NCBI RefSeq assembly: GCF_016863655.1
Contig: NZ_BOPH01000072.1
Location: 62,001-126,000, forward strand
Source: Virgisporangium ochraceum
Lineage (GTDB): Bacteria; Actinomycetota; Actinomycetes; Mycobacteriales; Micromonosporaceae
DNA: 64,000 nucleotides
Direction of reading: 5' to 3'
The translations under genes were made by a program, and so were the position numbers. Below the pieces are notes generated by a model, which worked only from the letters and a program-made list of their open reading frames with translations, did no database searches and was not told the DNA's origin. The stretch's first letter is position 1. Every line of letters begins with the position of its first letter. Below are positions 25,391-34,020 of the stretch, in pieces.

Positions 25391-26536
25391 TCAGCAGGGC
25401 GCGTGGGTGGCCTTGCCGATCACGATCTTGTATTCGCCGGCCGGCTGGCTCAGGGCGTACGTGACGTCCCAGGCGGTGCAGGTCTCCGTCGGGCGCTCTC
25501 TCGGCCCGTAGCCGGGCTGCTGGTTGCTGCGGAACGTCACCCGGGCGTCGAGTACGCCGCGGCCGCTCGCCGGGGGGCCTACCGAGCGCAGCACGATCTG
25601 GCTGTCGGTGGTGGTGGAGATGGCCTGCTTGAAGTCGGCAACCTGGCGGGCGTCGCCCGGGTTGATCACGCCGGCCGGGTCGTAGGCGGCCAGGGCCGCG
25701 TCGTAGTCGCGGTTGTTGATCGCGGTGAAGTAGTCCTCGAACATGTCGGCCACGGCGGCTGCCCGGCTGTCGGACACGGACGGGTCGGTGGTCACCAGCC
25801 GGGGCGGCGCCGAGGGCGACGCGCTCGCCGTCGGGCTCGGCGGGGTGCGGGTGGGCGAGGAGACCCCCGTGGGCGTCGGCTGCGGGTTGGCGGTGTTCTC
25901 ACGGTCCCCGTTGCCGTCGACGAGCAGGACCGTGGCGATCGCGCCACCCGCGAGCAGCAGCACCACGACCAGCAGCACCGGGGCCCACCAGCGGCGCCGG
26001 TCGCCCGGCGGCGGAGCCGGCGACGGTCCGTACGCCTCGGCCGGCACGAACGCCGGTGCCGGCTGGTACGACGGATGGTTCGGGTCGTAAGCCGGCTGCT
26101 GGTACCCCACGTACGCCGATTCGTAGCCGGCCGGCGGCCCGGACTGGAGGTCCGGCTGCGCGGGCGGCGGCCCATCGAACCCCGGCGGCGGCCCGTCGAA
26201 CCCCGGCTGCGCGGGCGGCCCGGGCTGCACGGGCGGCGGCCCATCGAACCCCGGCTGCACGGGCGGGGGCGCGTCGAACCCCGGCTGCACGGGCGGCGGC
26301 ACGACCTCGTACTGCGCGACCGGCGCCGGCTCACCAAAGCCCGGCGGCCGGCCCACCGGCGGGCCGGCCATGGGCGGGCCGGCCATGGGCGGGCCGGTCA
26401 CCGGTGCGGGAAAGCCCGGTGGGCCGGCCATCGGCGGACCCGCTTCGCCGCCCGGCCGTGGGGCGCCGCAGTGCAGACACCGGTCGGCCAGCGACCCACT
26501 CGGTGTCCCGCACGCGGTACAGAACCAAACGCTCAC
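25391..26536 (-). CDS. Zinc-ribbon, proline-rich single-pass membrane protein
   Basis: The 381-residue protein starts with a zinc ribbon (FCTACG then RCLHCGAP, two CxxC pairs at about 6-24) and a long Pro/Gly-rich region (about 30-170) with repeats of GPPMAGPP and PPPVQPGFDG. One transmembrane helix (APVLLVVVLLLAGGAIATVLL, about 187-207) is followed by a Thr/Pro linker and a C-terminal NTF2/SnoaL-like domain (about 262-381, MFEDYFTAINNRDYDAALAA). The zinc ribbon is cytoplasmic and the NTF2-like domain outside. The function is unknown; the layout suggests an envelope binding or sensing protein. The start is GTG. Confidence 0.85.
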   Translation of the reverse strand: MSVWFCTACGTPSGSLADRCLHCGAPRPGGEAGPPMAGPPGFPAPVTGPPMAGPPMAGPPVGRPPGFGEPAPVAQYEVVPPPVQPGFDAPPPVQPGFDGPPPVQPGPPAQPGFDGPPPGFDGPPPAQPDLQSGPPAGYESAYVGYQQPAYDPNHPSYQPAPAFVPAEAYGPSPAPPPGDRRRWWAPVLLVVVLLLAGGAIATVLLVDGNGDRENTANPQPTPTGVSSPTRTPPSPTASASPSAPPRLVTTDPSVSDSRAAAVADMFEDYFTAINNRDYDAALAAYDPAGVINPGDARQVADFKQAISTTTDSQIVLRSVGPPASGRGVLDARVTFRSNQQPGYGPRERPTETCTAWDVTYALSQPAGEYKIVIGKATHAPC

Positions 26537-26606
26537 GCGATCGCTCCGCTACGCTCCGCGATGCGCTCGCGGGCACTGAGTTGATGGTTCACTCGCTGAC
26601 GCTCGC

Positions 26607-29006
26607 TCACGTCGTCCGGTCCAACTCGAACCACACCACCTTGCCTCCGGCCGGGATCGGTTCATACCCCCAGCCACTGGCCAGGACCTCGACGATGTGC
26701 AGCCCGCGTCCGCTCTCGCTCTCGTCACTGACGGACCGCCGGTCGGGCTGGCGGTCGCTGCGGTCGCGCACCTCGACCCGCAGGCGGCTCGCGCCGAGCA
26801 CCAACCGGACCTCCACGTCGCCGACCGTGTGCTGGACCGCGTTCGTGATGACCTCGCCGAGCAGGAGCCGGGCGTTGTCGATGAGACCCGTCTCGCCCCA
26901 CGCGGTGAGGATGTCGGCCGCGAAGCGGCGGGCCGCCGGCGCCGACGCGGCATCGCCACCGAAGCGGCGCTGGGCGTGCTGCGCGCCGCCGGCCGGGATG
27001 TCCTCGTCGAGGGTCAGGGCGAGGATCGCCACGTCGTCGCTGCGCGGAATCGGACCCACGTCGGCGGCGAGGATGTGGTCGAGCAGCACCTCGGGGTCCA
27101 GCGTCGCCGCGGCGCCCACCGCGGTGCACAGGTCGGCCACGCCGCGGTCGATGTCGTAGCGCCTGTCCTCCACCAGACCGTCGGTGTACAGGACCAGGGA
27201 ACTGCTGCCGGGGAGCAGGAAACTCGTGTCGACGTAGCCGGCCTCGGTCTCCACCCCGAGCGGCGGGCCGCACCGCAGGGACAGCGGACGGGTGACCCCG
27301 CCGGCCGACAGCACCGGCAGCGGGTGACCGGCGATGACCGCGGTGGCCGTCCCCTCGGCCAGGTGCACCTCCAGGTAGCAGCACGACGCCACGGTGTCGG
27401 GCTCCACCCGCTGCAGCAGGCGGTTGACCCGGTCCATCACCCCGGTCGGCGAGTGCCCCTCGACCGCGTACGCCCGCAACGCGTTGCGGATCTGGCCCAT
27501 GCTGGCCGCGGCCGTGGGGCTGTGACCGGCGACGTCGCCGATCACCACGGCCATCGCGTCGGGGCCGAGCGGGATCACGTCGTACCAGTCGCCGCCGACG
27601 TCGGCGCCGTGGGTCCACGGCAGGTAGCGGACGGCGTGCCGGGCGCCGCGCAGGTCGGGCAGCCCGGCCGGGAGCAGCGCCCGCTGCAGGTCGGCCGCGA
27701 TCGAGCGTTGCGCCTCGAACAGCAGCGCCCGCTGCAGCGCCTGCGCGCTCAACCCGCTGAACGCCATCAGCGTGTCGCGTTCGGCCTCGTCGAACTCCCG
27801 CGGGTCGCGGTACCCGATGACCAGCGCGCCGAGCACCTGGCCGGCGGTGACCAGCGGCAGGAAGGCCCAGGCCTGCCGGTCGCCCGCCGGCACCGGTGTC
27901 TGTTCGGCGGCCTGCGCCTCGGTGAACTCGGCCAGCGACGACAGGTACCGCGGCCGCCCGGTGCGCACCACCTCGGCGGCCGGGTAGCTGTGCGACAGGG
28001 GCAGCCCGTCGAGCCGCTCGACCACGAACCCCTCGTAGCCGGTGTCGTGGTGGACGATCAGGCGCTCCTGGTCCCGGAAAAGAACGACGAGACCGGCACC
28101 GCCCGCCGACGGCCGCACCAGCGACCCGATGACGGCATAGACCTCGGCGGGCGTCGTCGCGGCCGCGAGCGCGGCGGTGAGCGCCTGGAGCGCGGCCATG
28201 CGCTCGGCGGCGTAGAGGGCCTGCGCCTCGCCGAGCGAGACCCGCTGCTGCTGGTGCACCCGCTCGGTGACGTCGCGGTACGACACCGCGATGCGGACCG
28301 GGTCGGCCCGGGAGATCTTGATGTCCCAGACCCGCATGAGGTCGGCGCTGGTCAGCTCCTCGTGCCAGGTCTCACCGGTGCGCAGCACGTCGACGGCCTT
28401 GTCGAGCAGGCCGACCTCGACCCCGGCCGACGCGAAGTCGCGCACCCGCCGGCCGATCAGGTCCTCCTGGGTGCCGCCGCTGAGCTTGGCCCCGGTCTGG
28501 TTCACGAACTCGCAGACGAAGTCGGTGACCGGCTCGTCGACGGCCCTGAGCAGCATGAACCCGTCGAAGGCGACGTCGAGGACGTCGAAGAGCCGGGCGC
28601 CCGCGTCGGAGCCGGGCCGGACCGTCAGCTTGGTGAGGTCGACGAACCGCGCGGCGAACCCGTCGCCCCACGGCGCCACGCGGATCTCGAAGTGTCCGGC
28701 GACCGTGGAGCGCTCGTAGTACACGTCGCGCACGGCCGGCTGCCGGGTGCGGACGACGTCGACGTAGAGCGGCAGTGTGCCGTCGTGCACGGTCTCCGGC
28801 CACAGTTCCCGGTACCGCCGCCCGACCAGGTCCTCCCGTGGGCGCCCCAGGATCGCGGCGCCGGCCTCGTTCAGGTAGACGAGCCGGAAGTCGACGATCT
28901 CGCCGCCGACCCGCACCGCCTGCGCGATCGCCCAGCCTTGGCTCTCCCCGTCGAGAACCGCGAGCACGTCGGCCACCGGCAGCGTGCTGGTGCCATCGAC
29001 CGTCAC
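26607..29006 (-). CDS. PAS-PAS-GAF-SpoIIE phosphatase with ATPase domain
   Basis: The 799-residue cytoplasmic signalling protein has PAS domains (about 8-120 and 140-260), a GAF domain (about 275-425), a PP2C/SpoIIE phosphatase (about 450-655, with HGADVGGDWYDVI and VIGDVAGHSPTAAASMGQIR holding metal-binding Asp) and a C-terminal HATPase_c_2 domain (about 680-795, NARLLLGEVITNAVQHTVG and ESGRGLHIVEVL). The domains match RsbU-type phosphatases and RsbW-type anti-sigma kinases fused in one chain, so it could run a partner switch in response to PAS/GAF signals. No STAS-domain antagonist is in the window. It is divergent from a separate HATPase gene across 165 bp. Confidence 0.92.
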   Translation of the reverse strand: MTVDGTSTLPVADVLAVLDGESQGWAIAQAVRVGGEIVDFRLVYLNEAGAAILGRPREDLVGRRYRELWPETVHDGTLPLYVDVVRTRQPAVRDVYYERSTVAGHFEIRVAPWGDGFAARFVDLTKLTVRPGSDAGARLFDVLDVAFDGFMLLRAVDEPVTDFVCEFVNQTGAKLSGGTQEDLIGRRVRDFASAGVEVGLLDKAVDVLRTGETWHEELTSADLMRVWDIKISRADPVRIAVSYRDVTERVHQQQRVSLGEAQALYAAERMAALQALTAALAAATTPAEVYAVIGSLVRPSAGGAGLVVLFRDQERLIVHHDTGYEGFVVERLDGLPLSHSYPAAEVVRTGRPRYLSSLAEFTEAQAAEQTPVPAGDRQAWAFLPLVTAGQVLGALVIGYRDPREFDEAERDTLMAFSGLSAQALQRALLFEAQRSIAADLQRALLPAGLPDLRGARHAVRYLPWTHGADVGGDWYDVIPLGPDAMAVVIGDVAGHSPTAAASMGQIRNALRAYAVEGHSPTGVMDRVNRLLQRVEPDTVASCCYLEVHLAEGTATAVIAGHPLPVLSAGGVTRPLSLRCGPPLGVETEAGYVDTSFLLPGSSSLVLYTDGLVEDRRYDIDRGVADLCTAVGAAATLDPEVLLDHILAADVGPIPRSDDVAILALTLDEDIPAGGAQHAQRRFGGDAASAPAARRFAADILTAWGETGLIDNARLLLGEVITNAVQHTVGDVEVRLVLGASRLRVEVRDRSDRQPDRRSVSDESESGRGLHIVEVLASGWGYEPIPAGGKVVWFELDRTT

Positions 29007-29171
29007 CTGAGAACTGCCCCTTCATCCTGTCGCCGTCCCGATGAGACTCCCGATGAGACTACTGCGTGCGGCAGGGTCCGGGGTGCGGCGCGTACGCTCG
29101 GAGAATGCCGGCGGCAGACCTCCTGAGCAGGTGCGAGCAACCTGTGGGAGTGAACTGCGTCCGGAAGCACG

Positions 29172-29567
29172 GTGCCCCGGGTGGATGAGGCGGTCCTGCT
29201 GCAGTTCGACTTCGACCGGGACGCCGTCACGGGCGCCCGTCACACCGTCGCGACCTGCGCCTCGACGCAGGGACTGGAAGGGCTGCGGCTCGAAGGGTTC
29301 GTGCTGGCGGTCAACGAGATCATGACCAACGCGGTGCGGCACGGCGGCGGCTCCGGCCGGATCCGCCTCTCCCGCACCGCCACCGGGCTGCGCTGCGTGA
29401 TCCGCGACGACGGCGCGGGCGAGCCGGCGCGGTTCAACGGCCACTCGCTGCCGCCCACCGAGGCCACCGGCGGGCGCGGCCTGTGGCTGGCCCGCCACCT
29501 GTGCGACTCCTTCGACGTCGAGACCGGCCTCGACGGCACCCGGGTAGAGCTGACGATGACGATTTAG
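29172..29567 (+). CDS. Stand-alone HATPase anti-sigma-type regulator
   Basis: The 131-residue protein is a single GHKL ATPase domain: FVLAVNEIMTNAVRHGGG (N box), CVIRDDGAGEPARF (G1) and ATGGRGLWLARHLCDSF (G2). Small proteins of this kind are RsbW-like serine kinases that bind sigma factors or phosphorylate STAS proteins. Its divergent position next to the SpoIIE phosphatase suggests one switch, but that is inference. The GTG has GGAAG about 4 nt upstream. Confidence 0.88.
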   Translation: MPRVDEAVLLQFDFDRDAVTGARHTVATCASTQGLEGLRLEGFVLAVNEIMTNAVRHGGGSGRIRLSRTATGLRCVIRDDGAGEPARFNGHSLPPTEATGGRGLWLARHLCDSFDVETGLDGTRVELTMTI

Positions 29568-29614
29568 GTTCCGGTACTCAGGCTTCGCGGCGGCGGCGGG
29601 CCCAGTCTCATGGA

Positions 29615-29902
29615 ATGACTGTCACGTCGCAGAGCAAGCCGAGCGCAGCCTTCTACATCCAGTCGGTCATCTCGTTCGTCGTCGCACTCACCGCGCTGAT
29701 CATCGGTGTCATCAGTCTCCAGGTGGACATCTGGGTCCGCGGCTTCCTGTCCGTCGGGGTGCTGTACCTGGTGACGTCCACGTTCACGCTGGCCAAGGTC
29801 ATCCGCGACCAGCAGGAGGCATCGACCGCCCTGAGTCGAATCGACCAGGCCCGGTTGGAGAAGATGCTCGCCGAGCACGATCCGTACCGGGCCGTCGGCT
29901 GA
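29615..29902 (+). CDS. YiaA/YiaB-family inner membrane protein
   Basis: The 95-residue protein has two transmembrane helices, IQSVISFVVALTALIIGVIS (about 15-34) and WVRGFLSVGVLYLVTSTFTL (about 41-60), and a charged cytoplasmic tail that includes KVIRDQQE. This matches the YiaAB two-helix domain, whose function is unknown. It lies 47 bp after the HATPase gene. Confidence 0.85.
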   Translation: MTVTSQSKPSAAFYIQSVISFVVALTALIIGVISLQVDIWVRGFLSVGVLYLVTSTFTLAKVIRDQQEASTALSRIDQARLEKMLAEHDPYRAVG

Positions 29903-29919
29903 ACGTTGCCGGAGGCAAC

Positions 29920-29931
29920 TTAACCGGATAA
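29920..29931. promoter_or_regulatory. Candidate LacI-type operator, distal
   Basis: TTAACCGGATAA is a near-palindrome, with the central CCGG typical of LacI-family operators. It lies about 93 bp upstream of the LacI-family start and shares AACCGG with the site at 29988. Autoregulation is inference. Confidence 0.4.
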
Positions 29932-29987
29932 GGACGACGCTCGGGGGAAAGAACCCCATCGCCTACCATGCGAACTGAACGGTAAGG

Positions 29988-29999
29988 TGAACCGGTTGA
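29988..29999. promoter_or_regulatory. Candidate LacI-type operator, proximal
   Basis: TGAACCGGTTGA contains the perfect 8-bp palindrome AACCGGTT (29990-29997). It lies 24 bp before the LacI-family start and resembles the distal site, suggesting a two-operator autoregulatory loop. Confidence 0.45.
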
Positions 30000-30023
30000 T
30001 TGCATCCTTGTCCTGGAGTGCGC

Positions 30024-31046
30024 GTGAAACGGCCGACGATCGCCGACATCGCCCGGCGAGCCGGCGTGTCCAAGGGCGCCGTGTCGTACGCGCTGAACGG
30101 TCAGGCCGGGGTGTCGGAAGCCACCCGCGCCCGCATCCGGGGCATCGCGGAGGAGCTCGGGTGGAGCCCCAACACGGCCGCCCGGGCACTGTCCGGTGCC
30201 GCCGCCTACGCGGTCGGGCTGGCGTTGTGCCGGCCGGCCCGGGTGCTCGGCATCGAACCGTTCTTCATGGAGCTCATCAGCGGCCTGGAATCTGAGCTGT
30301 CGGCCCGGTCGTACGCGCTCACCCTGCAGGTGGTGGCCGACCCCGTCTCCGAGGTCGAGGTGTACCGCCGCTGGTGGGCCGAGCGCCGGGTCGACGGTGT
30401 CGTCATCGTCGACCTGCGGCACGAAGACCCGCGGGTGCCCGAGCTCGAGAAGCTCGGCCTGCCCGCGGTCGCGATCGGTGACCCGCGTGGAGCCGGCAAC
30501 CTGTCCGGCATCTGGGCCGACGACGCGGGTGCGCTCACCGACGTGGTCGAGTACCTGGTGGCGCTCGGCCACCGCCAGATCGCCCGGGTCACCGGCCTGC
30601 CCGAGCTGCTGCACACCCGCATCCGCGACGAGGCGTTCATCGCGGCGTGCACCCGGGCCGGCATCGGCGAGCAACAGATGGTGCAGGCCGACTACACCGG
30701 TGCCACGGCCGCCCGCATCACACGCCGGCTGCTCAGCTCACGCACCCCGCCGACCGCGGTCCTCTACGACAACGACGTGATGGCGGTGGCGGGCCTCGCC
30801 GTCGCGCAGGAGATGGGCCGTGCGGTGCCCGGCGACGTGTCGATCGTCGCGTGGGACGACTCGCCGCTCTGCCAACTGGTCCACCCGCCTCTGACCGCCC
30901 TCAACCGCGACATCGCCGCCTACGGTGCCCACGCCGCGCGCCTTCTGCTGGCCCTCATCGAGGGTGTTCCCACCGACGACTTCCAGGACGAGACACCGCG
31001 GCTGGTTCCGCGCGGCAGCACCGCCCCACCCCGCCCCGACCGCTGA
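30024..31046 (+). CDS. LacI-family transcriptional regulator
   Basis: The 340-residue protein has the LacI helix-turn-helix at its very start (TIADIARRAGVSKGAVSYAL) with the hinge helix SPNTAARALSG, and a periplasmic-binding-protein-like sensor (about 60-335) with TAVLYDNDVMAVAGLAVAQE and VSIVAWDDSPLCQLVHPPLT. It should repress sugar-utilisation genes until an effector binds. No sugar operon is next to it, so its target is elsewhere or it acts mainly on itself. The GTG at 30024 is preferred to an upstream TTG at 30000, because GGAG lies 5 nt upstream and the domain begins at once. Confidence 0.92.
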   Translation: MKRPTIADIARRAGVSKGAVSYALNGQAGVSEATRARIRGIAEELGWSPNTAARALSGAAAYAVGLALCRPARVLGIEPFFMELISGLESELSARSYALTLQVVADPVSEVEVYRRWWAERRVDGVVIVDLRHEDPRVPELEKLGLPAVAIGDPRGAGNLSGIWADDAGALTDVVEYLVALGHRQIARVTGLPELLHTRIRDEAFIAACTRAGIGEQQMVQADYTGATAARITRRLLSSRTPPTAVLYDNDVMAVAGLAVAQEMGRAVPGDVSIVAWDDSPLCQLVHPPLTALNRDIAAYGAHAARLLLALIEGVPTDDFQDETPRLVPRGSTAPPRPDR

Positions 31047-31058
31047 CGCACGCGGGCC

Positions 31059-31107
31059 CGCTCTGCGCGGGCCCGCGCAGAGCGCCGGGCGCTAGCTGTA
31101 GCGCCCG
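31059..31107 (+). terminator. Twin stem-loops after the LacI-family gene
   Basis: The first hairpin is a 26-nt perfect palindrome (31059-31084) and the second a perfect 9-bp stem with GCTG loop (31086-31107, CGGGCGCTA with TAGCGCCCG). They start 12 bp after the stop. Confidence 0.82.
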
Positions 31108-31156
31108 CAATGCCGTTGGGATAGCGTGCTCCGGTGCTCGCGCGCGGTGATCGACG

Positions 31157-31882
31157 GTGACCAGCAACGACAACGACCCCACGGCGACCCCGGAGATCGA
31201 GGTACCCGACTTCCTCAAGCCGCGGGAGATCGGTCCGCTGCTGCCCGAGCGCACCGAGCGGCGGCGCGGACGGTGGTGGTTCCTGGCCGTTCCGGTCGCC
31301 ATCGCCGTGCTGATGGTCGCGGTGGTGCTCCAGTTCGGGTCCGACGAGCGTCCGGTCCGGGCCGTCGCGGTGCCCGGGTACACTCCGTCGCCGGTGCCTT
31401 CGGTGACGCCCAGCGCATCACCGAGCCCGCCGCCGAGCACGAGTTCGAGTACGAGCGCGCCGCCCTCGAAGCGACCCACGTCGTCCCCGCCGAAAAGGAG
31501 CACCCCGCCGCGGGCGCACAAAGGCGCCATCGTCGGGATCGGCGGCCGGTGCCTGGCCGTCGACCGCGGCGGGGTCCAGCTCGCCGTCTGCGCCGACCGC
31601 AGCAGCCAACGCTGGGCGGCGCCCGGCGACGGCACGGTGCGGTTGCTCGACCGGTGGTGCCTCGACGTCCAGTCCAGCGGCGAGGCGAACGGCACCCCGG
31701 TGATCCTCTATCCCTGCAACCGCAGTGACGCGCAGCAGTGGCAGCGGCGCGGCGACGGCACCTGGCGCAACCCGCAGTCGAACAAGTGCCTCGGCACCGT
31801 CGGTGGCCGGTCCGAACCGGGTACCCGGTTGGCCGTCTTCGACTGTGGCAGCGGAGCACACCAGCGCTGGTCGTTGACGTAG
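31157..31882 (+). CDS. Membrane-anchored ricin-type lectin-like protein
   Basis: The 241-residue protein has a cytoplasmic N-terminus (about 1-36), one transmembrane helix (WWFLAVPVAIAVLMVAVVLQF, about 39-59), a Ser/Thr/Pro linker (about 75-118) and a C-terminal half-length beta-trefoil (about 122-241) with three QxW-type motifs (SSQRW, AQQWQR, AHQRWSL). The trefoil is outside and probably binds carbohydrate. The start is GTG with no clear Shine-Dalgarno. The S10 peptidase follows 11 bp downstream. Confidence 0.85.
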   Translation: MTSNDNDPTATPEIEVPDFLKPREIGPLLPERTERRRGRWWFLAVPVAIAVLMVAVVLQFGSDERPVRAVAVPGYTPSPVPSVTPSASPSPPPSTSSSTSAPPSKRPTSSPPKRSTPPRAHKGAIVGIGGRCLAVDRGGVQLAVCADRSSQRWAAPGDGTVRLLDRWCLDVQSSGEANGTPVILYPCNRSDAQQWQRRGDGTWRNPQSNKCLGTVGGRSEPGTRLAVFDCGSGAHQRWSLT

Positions 31883-31893
31883 GGTCGGTCCTC

Positions 31894-33342
31894 ATGGCCG
31901 AGGAGAAGACGGACGACAAAGGCAAGCCCGAGCCCCCGATCGACGATGTGATCACCACGGCACATGTGCTAGGGGATCTGAACTACGTCGTCACGACCGG
32001 CCGCATCGTCCTCCGCGAGGAGAAGACGACGGACGACGCGTTCGACGGTCACGAGCCGACCGCCGAGGTGTTCGTCACCGCGTACGTCAAGGAGGGCGTG
32101 GATCCGCTCACGCGTCCGGTGACGTTCGCGTTCAACGGCGGCCCCGGCTCGTCGAGTGTCTGGTTGCATCTCGGGCTCCTCGGCCCGCGCCGCGTCGACA
32201 TGGGCGACGCCGGTTCCCTCAAGCCGCCGCCGTACGGCCTCACCGACAACCACGAGACGCTGCTCGCCGAGTCCGATCTGGTGTTCATCGACCCGATCAC
32301 CACCGGCTACTCGCGGCCGGTGAAGGGTGGCAAGGCGAAGGAGTTCCACGGGTTCACCGGCGACCTGGAGTCGGTCGGCGAGGTGATCCGGCTGTGGACG
32401 TCACGCAACGGCCGGTGGTTGTCGCCGAAGTACCTGTGCGGCGAGTCCTACGGCACCCTGCGCGCGGCCGCGCTGGCCCGGCACCTGCAGCAGCGCTACG
32501 GCATGGCACTCAACGGCCTGATGCTGATCTCCAGCGTCCTCGACCTCGGCACGCTGATCTTCGACGGGCTCAACGACAACCCGTACCCGCTGTACCTGCC
32601 CACCTATGCGGCGATCGCGCACTACCACGGCCTGCACGGCGACCGTCCGCTGGCCGAGGTGCTCGCGGAGGCGGAGGCGTTCGCCGAGCGCGAGTACCTG
32701 TGGGCGCTGACCAAGGGCGCCCGCATGACCGCGGAGGAGCGCTCCGACGCGGTCTCCACGTTGGCGCGCCTGACCGGGCTGTCCGCCGACTACATCGACC
32801 GGGTCGACCTGCGCATCGAGCACCTGCGGTTCTTCACCGAGCTGCTGCGGTCGCGCCGGCGCACGGTCGGCCGCCTCGACGGCCGCTTCCTCGGCTGGGA
32901 CGCCGACTACGGCTACGAGCGCTACGGCGACGACCCCTCCATGGACGCGATCATCGGCCCGTACACGTCGGCCTTCAACCACTACGTCCGCGCCGAGCTC
33001 ACCTACCGCAACGACCTGCCGTACAACATCCTCACGAACAAGGTGCATCCCTGGTCGTTCAAGGAGTTCGAGGGCCAGCACGTCACGGTCGCCGACCGGC
33101 TGGCCGCGGCGATGCGGTCGAACCCGCACCTGCGGGTCTACGTGGCGAGCGGCTACCACGACGGCGCGACGCCCTACTTCGCCACCGAGCACACGCTCGC
33201 GAACCTGGCCGTTCCGGCGGAGCTGCGTGCCAACGTCCGCGTCGAGTACTTCGAAGCCGGTCACATGATGTACGTCCACGAACCGAGCCGCCTCGCGCAG
33301 TCGGCGCACCTCCGGGAGTTCGTCCAGCCGCCGCCGGGGTAG
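31894..33342 (+). CDS. S10-family serine carboxypeptidase-like protein
   Basis: The 482-residue alpha/beta-hydrolase-fold peptidase has FNGGPGSSSVWLHLG (oxyanion region, about 81-95), nucleophile S185 in CGESYGTLRAAALA, a likely acid in ASGYHDGATPYF (near 428) and the base His in FEAGHMMYVHEP (near 461). These are the S10 carboxypeptidase signatures. There is no signal peptide, so unlike most S10 enzymes it seems to be cytoplasmic. It is 11 bp downstream of the ricin-like gene and 9 bp upstream of the next gene, so an operon is likely. Confidence 0.92.
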   Translation: MAEEKTDDKGKPEPPIDDVITTAHVLGDLNYVVTTGRIVLREEKTTDDAFDGHEPTAEVFVTAYVKEGVDPLTRPVTFAFNGGPGSSSVWLHLGLLGPRRVDMGDAGSLKPPPYGLTDNHETLLAESDLVFIDPITTGYSRPVKGGKAKEFHGFTGDLESVGEVIRLWTSRNGRWLSPKYLCGESYGTLRAAALARHLQQRYGMALNGLMLISSVLDLGTLIFDGLNDNPYPLYLPTYAAIAHYHGLHGDRPLAEVLAEAEAFAEREYLWALTKGARMTAEERSDAVSTLARLTGLSADYIDRVDLRIEHLRFFTELLRSRRRTVGRLDGRFLGWDADYGYERYGDDPSMDAIIGPYTSAFNHYVRAELTYRNDLPYNILTNKVHPWSFKEFEGQHVTVADRLAAAMRSNPHLRVYVASGYHDGATPYFATEHTLANLAVPAELRANVRVEYFEAGHMMYVHEPSRLAQSAHLREFVQPPPG

Positions 33343-33351
33343 ATCGGCGCG

Positions 33352-34020
33352 GTGGAGATTCTGTTTCACGCGGCGTCCGTCGTGGCCAGGCTGCGCGGGG
33401 CGCGCGTCATGCATCCGCGCGGTCGCTCCTTCAAGGGGACGCTCGTGATGCTCCCCCGAGCGACCACGCGTTCCGGGCACGGGGTGGCCGAGCGGCTGCC
33501 AGCCGGCACAAGCCGGCGTGGGGTGAGCGAGCGGCTGCCAGCCGGCACAGGCCGGCGTGGGGTGACCGTACGGCTGTCCAAGGCGACCCCCACCCCGCGC
33601 GGCTGGCCCGACGTCTTCGGGCTGGCCATCCGCCTGGGTGACCGGTTCGACCTGCTGGTCACGTCGTCGAGCCCGCGGCCGCTGCTCCGGCACCTGTTCC
33701 TGCCCGCCCGCGGTCCGGCGACCTTCTACTCGTCGCTGGCCGCCTACCGCGACCGGCGCGACCGGCGGGTGTACCTGGGCGCGCGCGTCGACCCGGGTGC
33801 CCGGTCGGCCACGCTGGCGGTGGCTTCGCGCTTCGGACGGTGGGTTCCGGTGGCGCGGGTGCTCTTCGGCCGGCGGCTGAGCCGGCGGGTCGACCGCAGG
33901 TTGGCGTTCAACCCGGTGCGTCACGCCCTGCCCGGTCTCACGCCGGCGAGCTGGATCCACCGCCTACGCGACCCGGTGTACCGGGGTTCGCAGCACGGTC
34001 GGTCCGGTAGGGGACGGTGA
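33352..34020 (+). CDS. Conserved actinobacterial protein of unknown function
   Basis: The 222-residue basic protein begins MEILFHAASVVARLRG and contains WPDVFGLAIRLGDRFDLLVTSS and a GPATFYSSLAAYR segment. The order of small motifs loosely recalls the haem-catalase core (RLS, then DVFGLAIR, then FDLL), but the length and the lack of a catalytic His-Asn pair make this weak. Residues about 44-69 are an in-frame 13-residue duplication from a 39-bp tandem repeat, with a third partial copy. It is 9 bp after the S10 gene, and its last 83 bp overlap the converging MBL gene. Confidence 0.7.
   Translation: MEILFHAASVVARLRGARVMHPRGRSFKGTLVMLPRATTRSGHGVAERLPAGTSRRGVSERLPAGTGRRGVTVRLSKATPTPRGWPDVFGLAIRLGDRFDLLVTSSSPRPLLRHLFLPARGPATFYSSLAAYRDRRDRRVYLGARVDPGARSATLAVASRFGRWVPVARVLFGRRLSRRVDRRLAFNPVRHALPGLTPASWIHRLRDPVYRGSQHGRSGRGR
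33481..33579 (+). repeat. 39-bp tandem repeat inside a coding gene
   Basis: Two 39-bp copies (33481-33519 and 33520-33558) differ at only a few positions, and a third partial copy follows to 33579. Each full copy encodes 13 residues, so the frame is kept. Confidence 0.9.

Noticed and set aside
26697..29126. Plus-strand frame of 809 codons opposite the SpoIIE phosphatase
   Set aside because: This is a GC-driven antisense frame with no recognisable motif.
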